Below are positions 1 through 13,000 of a stretch of 64,000 nt of DNA, piece after piece. Every line of letters begins with the position of its first letter. Within the stretch, counting starts at the first letter, position 1. The notes under the pieces were generated by a model. It was given only the letters and a program-made list of their open reading frames with translations, did not search any database and was not told the DNA's origin. The position numbers were made by a program, and so were the translations under genes. Origin of the DNA: Quillaja saponaria (taxonomy: Eukaryota > Streptophyta > Magnoliopsida > Fabales > Quillajaceae); assembly GCA_029379385.1 (NCBI GenBank), contig CM055610.1, positions 17,943,422 to 18,007,421 on the forward strand, given 5' to 3'.

Positions 1-870
1 ATTTAGTGAATCTTAATTTTTATGTTTCTCAAATGGCATCCATTTGGTGCTTTCTGTAAAAAGTTTATACAACATGTTTATAATTTTGGTTTCATGAAAG
101 AAAAGAAATACAAAACTCTCTTTGATTGCTCCCTGTTCCTTCCTTTCTCTGTGTTAGCTTCAACAGATGCTGGTTTTGGAGGTTCAGGAGGAGGTGGAGC
201 AAGCGAAAATATTTGATGTATGATAGGGCAAGTCTGGTATAGGGAGCGGTGTTTAGAGATAAAAAAAATAAAATGCAAAAGAGATCAAAAGGGACAGCCA
301 AATGGATGGTCTTCTGGTGTAAACAGCCTGGAAAAGAGTAAAATGCCTTTTCTCAAAAATAAAATCTAGGTCCCTTGTTACAGCCCTAAAACCACTTATA
401 TATAGGATACAAAATCTAATAAAATAACAAATACTAACTCTTGAATTAAGTCTACTCTAAGCAAACTAAGTAAGTGAACATAATAGGAATAAGGTAACCA
501 AAAGAAGAAGCTGCTACTCTACTCAAACTACAGAAGCAGGGATTACAATCCTAAATTTATGATAAACCTTGGTAACCAATTAAAAAAGAGACGTAAAAAG
601 ACACAAGATACGTAATAAAACTAAGGACATGGATTAATCCCATCAAACTAACAAGCCCTCCTAGCATTAGAAGTTTAGAACATAGTATAACGTTTTCTTA
701 TTATTGGCTTAAGGCTTATTGCACAACATGAACTAGATATTTTTGTAGTTGCCTTCCCTTATATTGTTGAATGCAGTTGTGGGCTTGTGGCATATGTCAA
801 AATTATGCTTTGCATGTGCTTTTTTCCTTCATGAGTCGCAAAAGGAGATAACTAGTATCTCATTTTTCAG
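1..870. other. intron sequence upstream of the DEIH exon
   Basis: No exon of the helicase that begins at 871 can be recognised here. The Walker A part of that protein must lie to the left of the window, so this stretch reads as the 3' part of a long intron that ends in a clean polypyrimidine-AG acceptor at 861-870. A short Gly-rich (Pro-rich on the other strand) open stretch at about 150-216 has no support as an exon. Confidence 0.6.
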
Positions 871-3800
871 GATGAAATTCATGAACGAGACCGGTATTCT
901 GATTTCATGATGGCAATTATCAGGTATGTAATAATAAATCAGGGACTTTTCAGTGCTTACTTCCTTCATAGACGAATAAAAAACTGCGAAATTTCTGTGG
1001 CATAATTGTTATTTTTAATATATATATTGAAATTTGCGGAAATTGTATTTGTAGCGCTTATTGTTCAACATGTCATATCTTAATTGTCTTCAGTTGCATA
1101 AGTCAATATACATGTTTCTTCTAATTGTTCAATGACTTTGGTCTAATCTCATCTCCTTATTCTTTAGGAATAATGGTTAACATCCAACTCCTGCTAGGTG
1201 CATGTTTTAATTGACAATTTCAAAGTAACTTGTTAACTGCACCTAAACATTATCTTGGATTTCTTATTTAATTTTTAATTAAATCTTTTTTGCAGAGACA
1301 TGCTTCCTTCATATCCACACCTTCATCTGGTTAGTTTAAAATGCTTCTCTTTCTCCTTTCCTTGCCTCTATCTCTGTGGCACAGTTTGTTGAAATACTTC
1401 AATTTTTATGCATATTATTAATTTTTTGACCTTCAATATTTAGTCACCTATTTGTGGCTTCTCTGAATATATTAAAACAGATACTAATGAGTGCCACTAT
1501 TGACGCTGAACGGTTTTCGCACTATTTCGGTGGCTGCCCAGTTATCAACGTCCCGGGGTTCACATATCCTGTAAATATCCAATTTTAGATAATGAGTGTA
1601 CTGTTTCTATATCCGATGCTTCTTTAACGCCCTTGCATTACTTTTTCAGGTCAGAACTTTCTACTTGGAGGATGTACTTTCTATAGTGAAATCTACTGAA
1701 GATAATCATCTTGATAATACTCTATTAAGTGCCCTGACTGACAACCGTGAGTTAGACGAGGAAGATAAGTTTGCTTTAGATGAAGCTATTAATTTGGCTT
1801 CTAATAATGATGAGTTGGATTCCCTCTTAGAATTGGTTTCTACTGAAGGATCCCCTAAACTCTATAATTACCAGCATCGGTCGACTGGCCTTACACCGCT
1901 GATGGTGTTTGTGGCAAAGGGAAGAGTGGGTGATATATGCATGCTCCTATCTCTTGGAGCAGATTGCCATTTACGTGCCAAAGATGGAACAACTGCGCTA
2001 GAAATCGCTTTGCGTGAAAACCAGCAAGAAGCTGCTGAAATATTGAAAAAGCACATGGGAAATGATTCTTCCAACTCCATGGGAGAACAGAAGTTACTTG
2101 ATAAGTACCTAGCAACAGTCAATCCTGAACTTGTTGATGTTGTTCTGATAGAGAAGCTATTGAGGAAAATATGTACTATTTCCAAAGACGGAGGCGTCCT
2201 TGTTTTTCTTCCCGGATGGGATGATATAAATAAAACTCGTGACAAACTATTAGCATCCCCTTTCTTCAAAGATACTTCGAAGTTCATCATATTATCTCTG
2301 CATTCTATGGTTCCATCTATGGAGCAAAAGAAGGTTTTTAAACACCCGCCTCCTGGATATCGCAAAATTATTCTTTCGACTAATATTGCTGAAACTGCCA
2401 TTACGATTGATGATGTTGTTTATGTCATTGACACTGGACGGATGAAAGAAAAAAGTTATGATCCTTACAATAATGTATCAACTCTTCAATCTTCTTGGAT
2501 TTCAAAAGCAAGTGCCAAGCAGCGAGAGGGACGTGCAGGCCGCTGTCAACCTGGAATTTGTTATCATCTTTATTCAAAAATTCGGGCTTCTTCTATTCCA
2601 GATTTTCAAATTCCTGAAATTAAGAGAATGCCTATTGAGGAGCTTTGCCTACAGGTATTCTTTTATCTAGTTATTTATCTTGAGTTACTGAGTTTGCTAG
2701 GTACTGCTAAGTACCATGTTCTGATTGCATGTCCTTATTTGTGGTTCCCTCATCTAGATACCCTAAAAATGGTGATGATACTTTTCAACTTTTTTATAAG
2801 ATCTACATGTTCCTAGCAGTAGAAACAAGAGGAATAATTGGTGTCTATGAGGAGGAATAGGAAATTTAAAAAAGAATATTGTCAAATTATAAAAGCAATT
2901 AATTTACCAATCTATGTGCAAAATTGTTGATTGAGGTTTCTAGAGGTACAAATGTTAATTTACGAATGACAGTAATTTTTGTGAGAGTTGTCTCTGTTAA
3001 TTGCTCATTTTTACAAACAAATGATGCAGTAACAGAAACAGTCAATAACCTATTGATTCTTATACTTCTTATAACCTGCTGCCATAACATCTCTATCTTG
3101 CCCCCGTTCCTATACCCTGATATTGTTGAATGTAGTGTAGACATTTATTTGAGCAGATTTTGGATCACTGGCTCATTATCTAATCCAGTGGGTCACTGGT
3201 TGGAGTATTGGACATTTTAAAAATAAGTTTATTAGATATAAAAATTACAAAATTAACTTATTTTAAGTAGTAACTTTAATTTCAAAAAGAAGATGAATTT
3301 ACATTAAATACGAATTAGAAGTCATAACATGGATAGTAAATGTGATAAGGACAAAGCATGAAATTCCTTTATCAATGAACTAACCATTCCTTAGCTCTTT
3401 TCCTATACATAGATAAAGAATAAGCTAAAAGATATGTCGAAATGAAAGTGATCTGCACTAAAGAATATTTTAGTCTTGCATGCAGTTATCTCAGACTTGT
3501 AGTTGGGCTTTCCTGTAAAATCCCAAAAAACAATTTCCTGTTTCATAATTTAGTATGATAAATGGGCCTGGTAAATCCTCTGGTGGAAAAAATTATCTGT
3601 TGTTGTCCATGCCTAAGCTGTTACTTTCGCTAGATCAGTGGGTGCCAAAGTCATGTGGGTTCAGAGAATTCCACTGACTTAGTGGATCCTTGACTCCAGG
3701 CCGACGGAAAAAAGGCAGGCTCCAAGTATACATATCCAGGTATGGCGTGAAATTATATACTTCATAGGCACAGTTAAAGGTGAAGAAAAAGTAGAACTTT

Positions 3801-6108
3801 TGGATGCAGCAAATTAAGTCTTGCAAATTTTTAAGATTTGAGAGCTGGCTGGAAATGTGGGTTTTGGAGTCTAACATTGGAGTTTAATGTGGCAGAGAGA
3901 CATAAATTGCAAAAATTTAAATAAGCGGTAACTGGAAATACTAGCACTATGAGAAGTATATCAAAAAGAAGAAGGGCATACTTTGAGGTTCTAGTTGTGC
4001 AGAAAATGGAAAAAATAAAATAAATGAGTTCGACTGTAAGCAGAATAAGTGAATACTAATCAACAGTACTAGGTGTACAGCGAAGATTATGCAGTTTTCA
4101 AGATGGGTTTAGTTAGAGATTTTATGAAGCCATGAGGAGCAACTACAACTTTTACTTACTTTAAATCAAACTTCCTTGAAGTTGTAGAGCCTGTAGGTTC
4201 GTGTAAGTTTCCAAACAGGATAAGCTCGTTAGTGTGCCAAAACTCTTCTAGTGCTTCTACAGTTCTAACACCCATGAGATGGTGGAGACTGTATTCAAGG
4301 TGTCTATATATAATTTCATTACCCTCCTTTTAAAATTTGAAAATTGGTCTTAAGAAAGAAATTGTGCTGTGTCAAATGAGTCCAAATATAAGGTACTTCT
4401 GATGTCTATCTTGTTGCTTATCTCAATGTCTCATCAACAGGTGAAGTTACTGGATCCAAGCTGCAAAATAGAAGATTTTTTGAGAAAGACACTGGATCCT
4501 CCGATTTCTGAGACCATACATAATGCTATTATAGTTCTTCAAGATATAGGGGCATTGTCACTTGATGAAAAACTAACACAACTTGGGGAGAAGTTGGGTG
4601 CTCTTCCTGTTCATCCACTGACAAGCAAGATGCTTTTTTTTGCTATATTGATGAACTGCCTTGACCCAGCATTGACTATAGCATGTGCCTCCGAGTATAG
4701 AGATCCATTTACTCTTCCCATGCTACCAGTTGAAAAGAAGAAAGCCGCTGCTGCCAAACTTGAGCTTGCTTCATTGTATGGGGGGCGGGGCGATCAGTTA
4801 GCAGTGGTAGCAGCATTTGACAGCTGGAAGAATGCAAAGGCTAGGGGTGAACAGGCACGATTCTGTTCTCAATACTTTGTCTCTTCAAGCACCATGAGTA
4901 TGTTGTCTGGCATGCGAATGCAACTTCAAAAAGAACTAATTCGGACTGGATTTATTCTTCAAGATGTTTCAAGTTATAACTCAAATGCACATGACACTGG
5001 TATACTTCACGCTGTCCTCGTGGCTGGTTTGTATCCAAATGTCGGGAGATTGTCTCCACCCAATAAAAGCGGAAAAAAGTTCATGGTGGAGACAGCAAGT
5101 GGTGACAAAATTCGCTTGCACTCTCATTCAACAAATTATATGTTGTCATTTGGGAAAACAGATGATCGCCCTTTAATTGTATATGATGAGGTTACTCGTG
5201 GTGATGGGGGTATGAACATAAGGAATTGTACTCTTGTTGGGGCACTTCCACTATTACTGCTTTCAACCGAGATTGCTGTTGCTTCAGCAAAGGAGGACGA
5301 TGACGATAACGAGAATGATGATGCCGACAATGGTGGGAGTGATGATGGTGATGGTGAAAGTCAAGATGGCATGGAGATTGATAATACTTCTGGTGGACAT
5401 AGTGAAGAGAAATTGATGTCCTCTCCTGATAATTCAGTTAGAGTTGTCGTGGACCGGTGGCTTTATTTTAGGTCAACAGCGCTTGATGTTGCTCAGATAT
5501 ACTGCTTGAGGGAGCGATTATCTGTGGCAATGTTATACAAGGTTAGCATTTGTTGGTAGTTTAAGTTTTGGACTGCAAGCTTATGTTAGTTAGCATCTTA
5601 CCAGCTCTATTCTTTTTGTTTAACTTCTCTTTGCTTACTTTTCCAGGTAAAACATGCCGGGAAAGTTCTCCCACCTGTTCTTGGGGACTCTCTGCATGCT
5701 ATAGCTTGTATTTTATCTTATGACGGGCTGTTTGGAATACCAAACACTCTAGAATGTGTAGACTCACTAGCTTCAATGGAAATTGCAACTGATTATGACA
5801 ATTCATTGATGGAGACAAGGAAAGTTATTGGTCAGAAGGGTAACAAATTCCCTGTACCTCTTGTGGGCAAGAGGTATAATAACACGAAGAGTTTCAGTTC
5901 TCAACAGGTAAGTAGAGTACCGGTATCTATGGGAACAAATAATTTAAGTTCCCCGTCAAGTCATAATGTTCCACCAATGCTTGGTTCAGCTTGGTCAAAC
6001 CAAAACCAGAACCGTCCTTCAGAAGGCCCCGGTTTAAATGGTAATATGGGTGAGAATGTACCACGACACCGGCAGAGGAAGCGAAATCGTGGGAATTTGT
6101 TCAGCTAA
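871..6108 (+). CDS. DExH6: DEIH-box ATP-dependent RNA helicase with ankyrin insertion, 3' part
   Basis: This is the C-terminal part of a plant nuclear DEIH-box RNA/DNA helicase of the NIH/DExH6 type, related to animal YTHDC2. Coding exons read 871-923, 1296-1329, 1481-1570, 1650-2654, 4441-5541 and 5647-6108, all with GT-AG borders and consistent phase. Motif II is DEIH (first exon), motif III is SAT (1481 exon), motif V is [11 protein letters not shown] and motif VI is QREGRAGR (1650 exon). Two ankyrin-like repeats lie between the two RecA lobes at about 1860-2060, which is the hallmark that points to DExH6 rather than other DEAH helicases. The 4441 exon carries the HA2 and OB-fold regions with an inserted acidic Asp/Glu-rich tract at about 5290-5390. 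The C-terminus is basic (RHRQRKRNR near the end) and probably nuclear. The Walker A and any R3H domain are outside the window. Intron 2655-4440 (1.8 kb) holds nothing that I recognise. Confidence 0.93.
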
Positions 6109-6263
6109 TAGAGTACAGATGCTAACATACAAAAAGTTAGCTATAAAAATCCTTAGTGAATCACGTTGACCCCTTTTGAAGGGAGGGCGCAGGTTGACAT
6201 TACCTATCTACTAGGACGAATTATTGATATCCAAGAACAGTGAGGAAGGTGAAACTTATTGAG

Positions 6264-6307
<44 letters not shown>

Positions 6308-7275
6308 CTAAGATCAACTGAGCTCGTTGAAGTTCTTTTTGGTTTTGAATCTTGTCCTGTATTTGGTTCATGATGTATAAATCTTTTTGGTATGAAAAGA
6401 AATATGTCTTTCATGGGGAATCTATATGAAATTGTCTCTGAAATCATTTAGAGAATCCCTAGCCATGAACAAAGGGTACAGTTGATTAAATTAACTGCAC
6501 GTGGACGCAATACTTTGGTATTCTATGATCAGCATTGGCTAACAAAAACTGGAAAAAAGAAAGAAACTTGTTTAGACTATTTTGATTTGTTTTTCTTTTT
6601 GGTGGGGCTTGTAGGACATGTTCCTTCTACGACCAATAAATTACACCAACATGCTCGTTAATTACATTTATGTTTACTCATAACTTTATTTTTGTGATAA
6701 AGAAATCATACTTTATACAAACTGTTCAAAAAGAAAGATGATTCGTAGAACCATTTATGGCTCCAGTATATGTACTCTTTCAATTCCATTCGCTTTTAGG
6801 ATAAAAGAGAATTATGTGTAAGAATGTTATGAAGAGGTTAAAGAGGATGAAAAATGATCAAGGAAACGTGATTCAATGGTGTGTTCGTTCTACAGATGGG
6901 GGGAGTTGACTGGTTTGCTTTACTGTATATTTGGTAGAGTATATGATCCTTTGCCAATAGTTGCAAGTATGCTCTGAATTAGCATTTTTTTTTCCTTTTT
7001 CTTTTAATCTGCAATGAAAATTATTTTTATGCAAAGGCAAAATCAGCAGCAACCTGAGATTTTAAATTCTATTTCTTGACAGTTAAATGTATGACTAAGT
7101 ACGATAAAGCAAAACCCCGCATTTTATACAATACTTTAGATTGACCATCAGATCAAAAACCATAATCATTTTCTTTACAACTTTTTCCCTGTATACCATT
7201 AATCCAGAAGAGAGGAGGTAGGGGGGAGAGTGTCAACTGGATTTTGACATTGATTAAACCATTCTTCATTTGTCT
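6109..7275. other. 3' UTR of the helicase and intergenic spacer
   Basis: The first 150-200 bases are presumably the helicase 3' UTR. An uninterrupted (AT)n microsatellite spans about 6267-6301. The rest is AT-rich with no supported gene, and its right end is the 3' UTR of the TLC gene on the minus strand. The two genes are convergent. Confidence 0.5.
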
Positions 7276-10200
7276 TTACCTGATGATCTTTGCTAAAGTC
7301 TTCCTCAACCCTCTGATGATCTTTCCAAACCAAACTAAGTTCATGACAGATAGTGCTGATGGCACAAAGAATACTAACAACTGTCCAGCAGTGTGCATTT
7401 GCTCAACCTATTAATCAATGAAAAATAAAAAACGAAAGTAACCCATTAGCCAAGATCAGCCACTGTGTTACACACTACCAGACATCTCAGTTGAAGTGTG
7501 GCAACATAGTCATTACCTGATCAAGGTGCAAGTAGACATGGTAAAACATGTAAATGAACAGTAGAACTCTAGCCACCTGCACAAAAGCACTATTTCAATG
7601 TCTAAGAACCAAATTTCACCAATGTCAATTCGGAATGAGATTGCAAAAGGTGTTTTCTCCAAATAAGGTAAGAAAGTAAAATAGGCTCTCATAAATGTAT
7701 ATTAACCCACCAGCCAAGCGAAGAATATTACAACCCCATTTATGAGATATGCTTTGGATCTCTTCATTCCAGCTGTATCAAGATACCTTCACAAACCCAA
7801 CATATTTATTAGAAAAGGGAATCAAAGCACGTCTTTGTAGAACAAAGTTAGTTTGTGAATGTGGTATTACCATCTCAAATTGATCCCAGGAGTTGTCGCC
7901 TCTGAGATAAGAACCATGTATGTGTAGAGCTGCCCTTCCCCAGTCAACATAGCATATGCTACTGCTGCTAGAGAAAGCAGATGATGAATTACCTAAAAAA
8001 ATGTTATTGTTAAGTGTGGGACCAATGCCAGGACAAATCTCTCCACAACAGACAACAAGGCCATAAACATATCCAGTCAGGTTGTGCAGTAACAGGAGAA
8101 AAATCCTAGAATTGAAGAAGTTAAACTTAAAATAGTCAAGTTGAATAAAATATGTAAATTTATAGATATTGTCCTTACATATTCCGATCCACCAAGAGAA
8201 GGATAAAACCAAAAAATTATCCCAAGGTCCGCAAGGAAATAACCCACTGAAACCTGTCAAAATTATATTAAAACATAAGGAATATAGACTTCCTCCCAGG
8301 ACAAAACACAAAAGGAAGTGCAGGTAATGATATGTGCTACAAGAAATCTACACATAAATTAGAATATCACAAAGTATTATTACTGTCAACATTCAAATAA
8401 TGATGAAAAAGGAATTGGAAACTCCACAATTGATATGAATGTCGTTACACCCAATCACACAATTTTAGTACCATTGAGTATGTAAGTTTTCAACAATAGT
8501 GAGAATGTTGCTCATAAACTCCTTCCTCCATTGCTTATGACTCAATTTACAGCTTCAGAATTAACAGTTCCCAAATTTTCGGCCTTGGGTTACGACTCAA
8601 AATGCTTTACCCTTTCATATTTCCCAATGATCATGAAATTCTATTTTAATTTTTAAGCTCCACCATTATATCAAGTAAAAGCAAGCTTTAACCAACCCTT
8701 CAATACACTTTACATGCCTGATTACCAGGCGGGTTCTCATCTCAATTTAACTTCAGTACTTCCAGGGGTTCATATTCACCTTAAAGCATGCACAGTCATG
8801 ATAAATCCTCCATCACATGCGTCATGTTAACCATGGCATATCCTGCCCTCATTTCCTCTAGTTCTTGTACCCCTTCCAAGTCCAACTATGGATGAAAGTG
8901 TATTCAAACTAACACATCTATACTTACCAAACTTAGGTCTAGGATCCTTTAGCATTGTCGATTTAGCAAGGGAAAGACTGCATTAACTAATGGCAGGAAA
9001 CTTGAACTTCTGGAGTTCAAGAGTCCAAGAAAGTTCTTAGATCAAATTTTCTCACAAAAACTTTTGGAAGACCTCTGAGACCTAGTTTCAATATCTCAAC
9101 AATCAGATAAGTTTTTATTGCATCTTAGCCATCAAAGCTCACTGAATTCCACACCTTTTTTTTTTTTTTTTTCCATAGGACTAGGAAAACAACTATTGGC
9201 TATATAGATGACAAACCATAGCATGCAAAAGAAGAAAAAGACAGATAACATGAAGAGAACATTAGGCTACTAGTAACTAGACCAAGGGCTGTATAGGCTG
9301 ACATTAAATTTTAAAAAAACCTCTTAGATACTCCTCCATCAAAAAGGCCTTGCCCTCTACAAATCCCTAATGCCTTATCAAAATCTGTGACCTGAGATCT
9401 TCAGCCGTTTGATAAAGTCCTCACAATCCAGTACAGACTGAAAATTTTATCTGTCTAGCAAGCCAACTCCCAATTCTGTACAGATTGAGAATGTAGAGTT
9501 TCTATGCAGTATTCCAGCCAAAAAATAAATATAAAATGATTAGGTAACTACTACTATGTGCAGATAGATCAAATATCTCTGGCAATGTCTCCTATAAAGT
9601 GAACTGAGTTCTGCAACCATACTTTAATTTTCTTCTCCATGTTAGTTGATGTGTTCACTCCTCCTCATAACCACATAATATTTTATGTGCCACCATACAC
9701 AAATCCCCATTGAAGGCCATCTTTTTTAACCATCACTTTATTTAGTCATCTGTTTCTTAATGTCATGGAAGATCACATCAGCCTTCTGTTTCTTGGTCTA
9801 CAGCAGCTTGCCTCATAGCTCTCGGAGAAGGAATCCATTTTTGTTCTTCAAATCACTTTGAAGTTTCTTCTATAGTTCAGTTATTTTAAGAACGAAAATA
9901 TCAATGATAATCAGTATGATCAGGGAAATATCAGTTTCTTTACACCGTAGAAGCATTCCGGCAAAGAGAATTGCATCTCCTCATTCAATTCGACAGGTTG
10001 ACTTTGCTTAAAGTACCCTCAGCACTCAGCAGTCTATTCACAAAGGTGTCCTCGATGATTTAGTTATCATATCAGAATTGTGACTTCTAGATAAATCAAA
10101 ATGATCAAAGATGCAATCAACTATTGTCTGTTACTATTTTTCTACGTGCCAACTTTCATATGGTTCACTGATAAATCAAATGCTTTTCCACCATCATAAT

Positions 10201-11162
10201 CAGCCATCTTCCACTTGAAGTTCATGATGCTCCCTTATTATCTGAATCATTTTCCACTTAAAGTAATTCTGTTTCCCAAATTTCCAGGGAAGAAATGAAT
10301 GTCTACCAGAGTTTACTCAATAATACTTATAATCGTGTACATATATGGTCTATTAAATTGTTAGATTATATGTGATTCCGTAATGGTTAGTTAATAATTC
10401 TATTTCCTGATAACTAAGTAAACCCTCTATACTTTCATAAACATCACAGTTTTCAATAAGGAACCGTTCAGAACCCTTGAATCAGATTTCGGAGCCCAAC
10501 TGATCTACCTCAGAAGCTATAGTTGGAAGAAAAAAAAATGGAAATGAAAAAAATAGGAAAAACAAACGGAAAGACAAGGAAAGAAGGACAAATTGAAGGA
10601 TTCTCACCCCCAAAGAAAACATAGACAAAGAAGAACTTTGAAGTGTAATAATGCTAGCAGTTTGGTGGTCAGAGAAGAGATCTGAGCAAAATACAAAGTA
10701 CAATGACATAGTTGCAATAAAAATGGCATGGATAGTCGATATAGCCCTGCACAGATAATACAGCTATTAAAAGGGCTACATCACGAGAAATGAAAAATAG
10801 AGATATATGAAAGGGAAATGTTCAACCACCTGCTATTCCACTCAATGTGTTGGATTTTTGATAAACTTGAATAGCTCTTAAAATAAAGAGTGCTGATCAA
10901 CTGAGTAATTTCATATACCTGAAAATGAGAATACAAAGATAAAATATAATTAAAAGGTTCCAAATTGATATGATGGCCACTTCATGTTGCATACTGTGCC
11001 ATAATTTACATTTTACAATGACCAGATTAAAAATACTAGTAATAATACCATCTTGCAGGAAAGAACGCCGCCAACAATAGAAGTGTATGGAATCAAGGGA
11101 TCTGCTAGTAAATATCTCTTCAGAAGCAATTCAGCCTGGTTTTCGTAAGATTTGATTGCCAT
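7276..11162 (-). CDS. TLC (TRAM/LAG1/CLN8) domain protein, TMEM56/TLCD4-like
   Basis: This is a multi-pass membrane protein of the TLC lipid-sensing family, probably in the ER or other endomembranes; the biochemical role in plants is not settled. The minus-strand coding exons are 11049-11162, 10830-10918, 10608-10746, 8179-8253, 7871-7992, 7711-7786, 7517-7576 and 7276-7407. They join in phase to 268 residues, the normal family length. The start MAIKSYE and the end AKIIR-stop are as in plant relatives. Several hydrophobic segments alternate with short loops. The TLC core holds the paired His in VIHHLLSL (residues 142-143), and the last helix carries MNLVWFGKI. The large intron 8254-10607 (2.35 kb) shows no gene. 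A 5'-UTR exon lies at about 12886-13000, so transcription starts near 13.0 kb. No disrupted residue was seen. Confidence 0.92.
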
Positions 11163-12885
11163 AATGTCTTTAGGAAGTTACATTATTGCATATTATCTTG
11201 TCCCTAATAAGAGATTACTTGAAGTTCTATGCACTTCTTATTCTTAGCTTCTCTGGTCACCTCTTGTGTAAATTAATACAACTTCAGAAGCAACGTACCG
11301 AAAAACCAGCAGCTGAAAACAAACCAAAATACCTCGTCTTAAAATTTCATACATAAGAATTCCAAATAATCACCAAAAATTACAAAAAATTGAGAAAATA
11401 ATATGTAACTACTTAAAAAATAAAAACTGATACAAAATCCATTAATTCCTTAGAACCATTATCCTCTAAGGTAAAATGAGACTAGCAATGTCATTGCAGT
11501 AATTTGATGCGCAATGCGTTAGATGTAAAATACCTTAAGATCCCACCCAAAGCAAGGAACAAATTACTAGACATACCAACAAACCCTAGAGTGACTAGCA
11601 GTATAAGAAAGTGAAAGTTGTTTCAATCTAGAACAATGGTGAGAATCTGCATTAATGTGTTTCACAGAAAGAGAAAGATGAATCCTATCTACCAGCCATC
11701 AAAATAAAACGGTGAATTTGGACATGACATACATTCTGGCATCAGTACTACCAAGTATTAACACACACACCCCTCCATTCACGCATATAGAGAAAGGGAA
11801 AGGGAAAAAGGCTAAGTGGTTTATCAATTCTTTTCCAGGAACATCACCTACAAAGTATAGTTCTTGCACTTAATTGTTTCTATATAATAATAATGAGAAA
11901 CGCATAAAATGCTTCATGCCTCCTTTCTTATCATAACATGCAAGCTCCAAGTCAGGGATTATTCCACCTAGCCGACAGGGAAAAGGACAAAATAAGAATA
12001 TCTCAAGAGAAATATCTCAGGTATTCAAACTTTTAAAGCCACTACTGTATGTGAATGATTGCAGTCCACCACTAGATTTGGAAACCAAAAAAAAAAAAAA
12101 TCATCGACACACTTCTGTTACAGGCTAAACTTCAAGGAACCGTAAAACAAAAATGGTAGTCAGCTTGGGGACATTCTTATCTTCCACCAACTAGATCTTA
12201 ATGCTAAATCATCAATTTTGTATTTTTACAAGTGGTAAGCAACTAGCACAAGCCACCTTTGAGAAAGTTGTTTCTCCCAACTTCTTCACACGAGGTGGAC
12301 CTCAGAGAACAGTATCTAATAATTTCCTGTTGCCAATCAGTTAGATGGGTTCCTCCTCGAGAAAATAAATGGCCACAAGTTGAGATCTTCAGGGCCTTTG
12401 GGGTGGTGGGTAAAGGTGAGAATTACAAAAGTTGTTGCCCATATACTACTAACGTTCAATGCTAGGATCCAATACCCACATGCATTCTCGTTCACCTTGA
12501 TGTTTTATAATTTCTTAGTTGTGGCAAGAGGCAGAGACCAGTGCCAAACAAGGGTAGCCAATGGATTTCTAAGTACCCCATTGGTAAAGAAATTTTTAAG
12601 AGAAAATCAATTCAATGTTTCCTTATTTTGTCTACTGAGTTTTCGGAGAAACCAAATGGAGCCACTAATTATAGAAAAACCATCAATGTATGCATCTCTA
12701 TGCACAAACCATGAACATCGCAAACTCAAGCTCAAAGCTCAAAACAGCCAAAAATGAAACTGAAACAGAGTTTAGTTCATTCCGGAAGCAGACCCAATTC
12801 ATGAAATAAAAGATTGAATACAAATACATTCTTAAGATAGTTAAAACGGAAGATGGAATCGGGTATTACAATTTTTGTCAGTTAC

Positions 12886-13000
12886 CTGAATTGTAGAAAA
12901 GTCACCGGAAGTTGATGTAAAAGGATTCGTTTCCAGATGAGAGAGAGAGAGATAGAGTGAGAGAAGGGATTTGGTGCTTTGAAAATACAAGGTGACCAGA
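12886..13000 (-). other. 5' UTR exon of the TLC gene
   Basis: Read on the minus strand, this stretch is a CT-rich leader with a (CT)n run followed by a good donor (CAG then GTAACTG at 12886/12885). It lies 1.7 kb upstream of the TLC start codon, so the gene has a long 5'-UTR intron (roughly 11204-12885, with the acceptor near 11204 less certain). The upper end at 13000 is approximate. Confidence 0.55.

Noticed and set aside
22..216. Short open frame with a Gly-rich end (ASTDAGFGGSGGGG) as an upstream helicase exon
   Set aside because: It does not resemble the part of DExH6 that precedes DEIH, and it has no donor in the right phase.
1868..2401. 177-codon frame opposite the helicase
   Set aside because: It is the antisense shadow of the ankyrin/helicase exon.
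7778..8311. 177-codon minus-strand open frame
   Set aside because: It overlaps two TLC exons and introns in a different frame; the spliced TLC frame explains the coding part fully.
12259..12757. Two overlapping open frames in the TLC 5'-UTR intron region
   Set aside because: No protein family resemblance, and they lie in intron sequence of the opposite strand.
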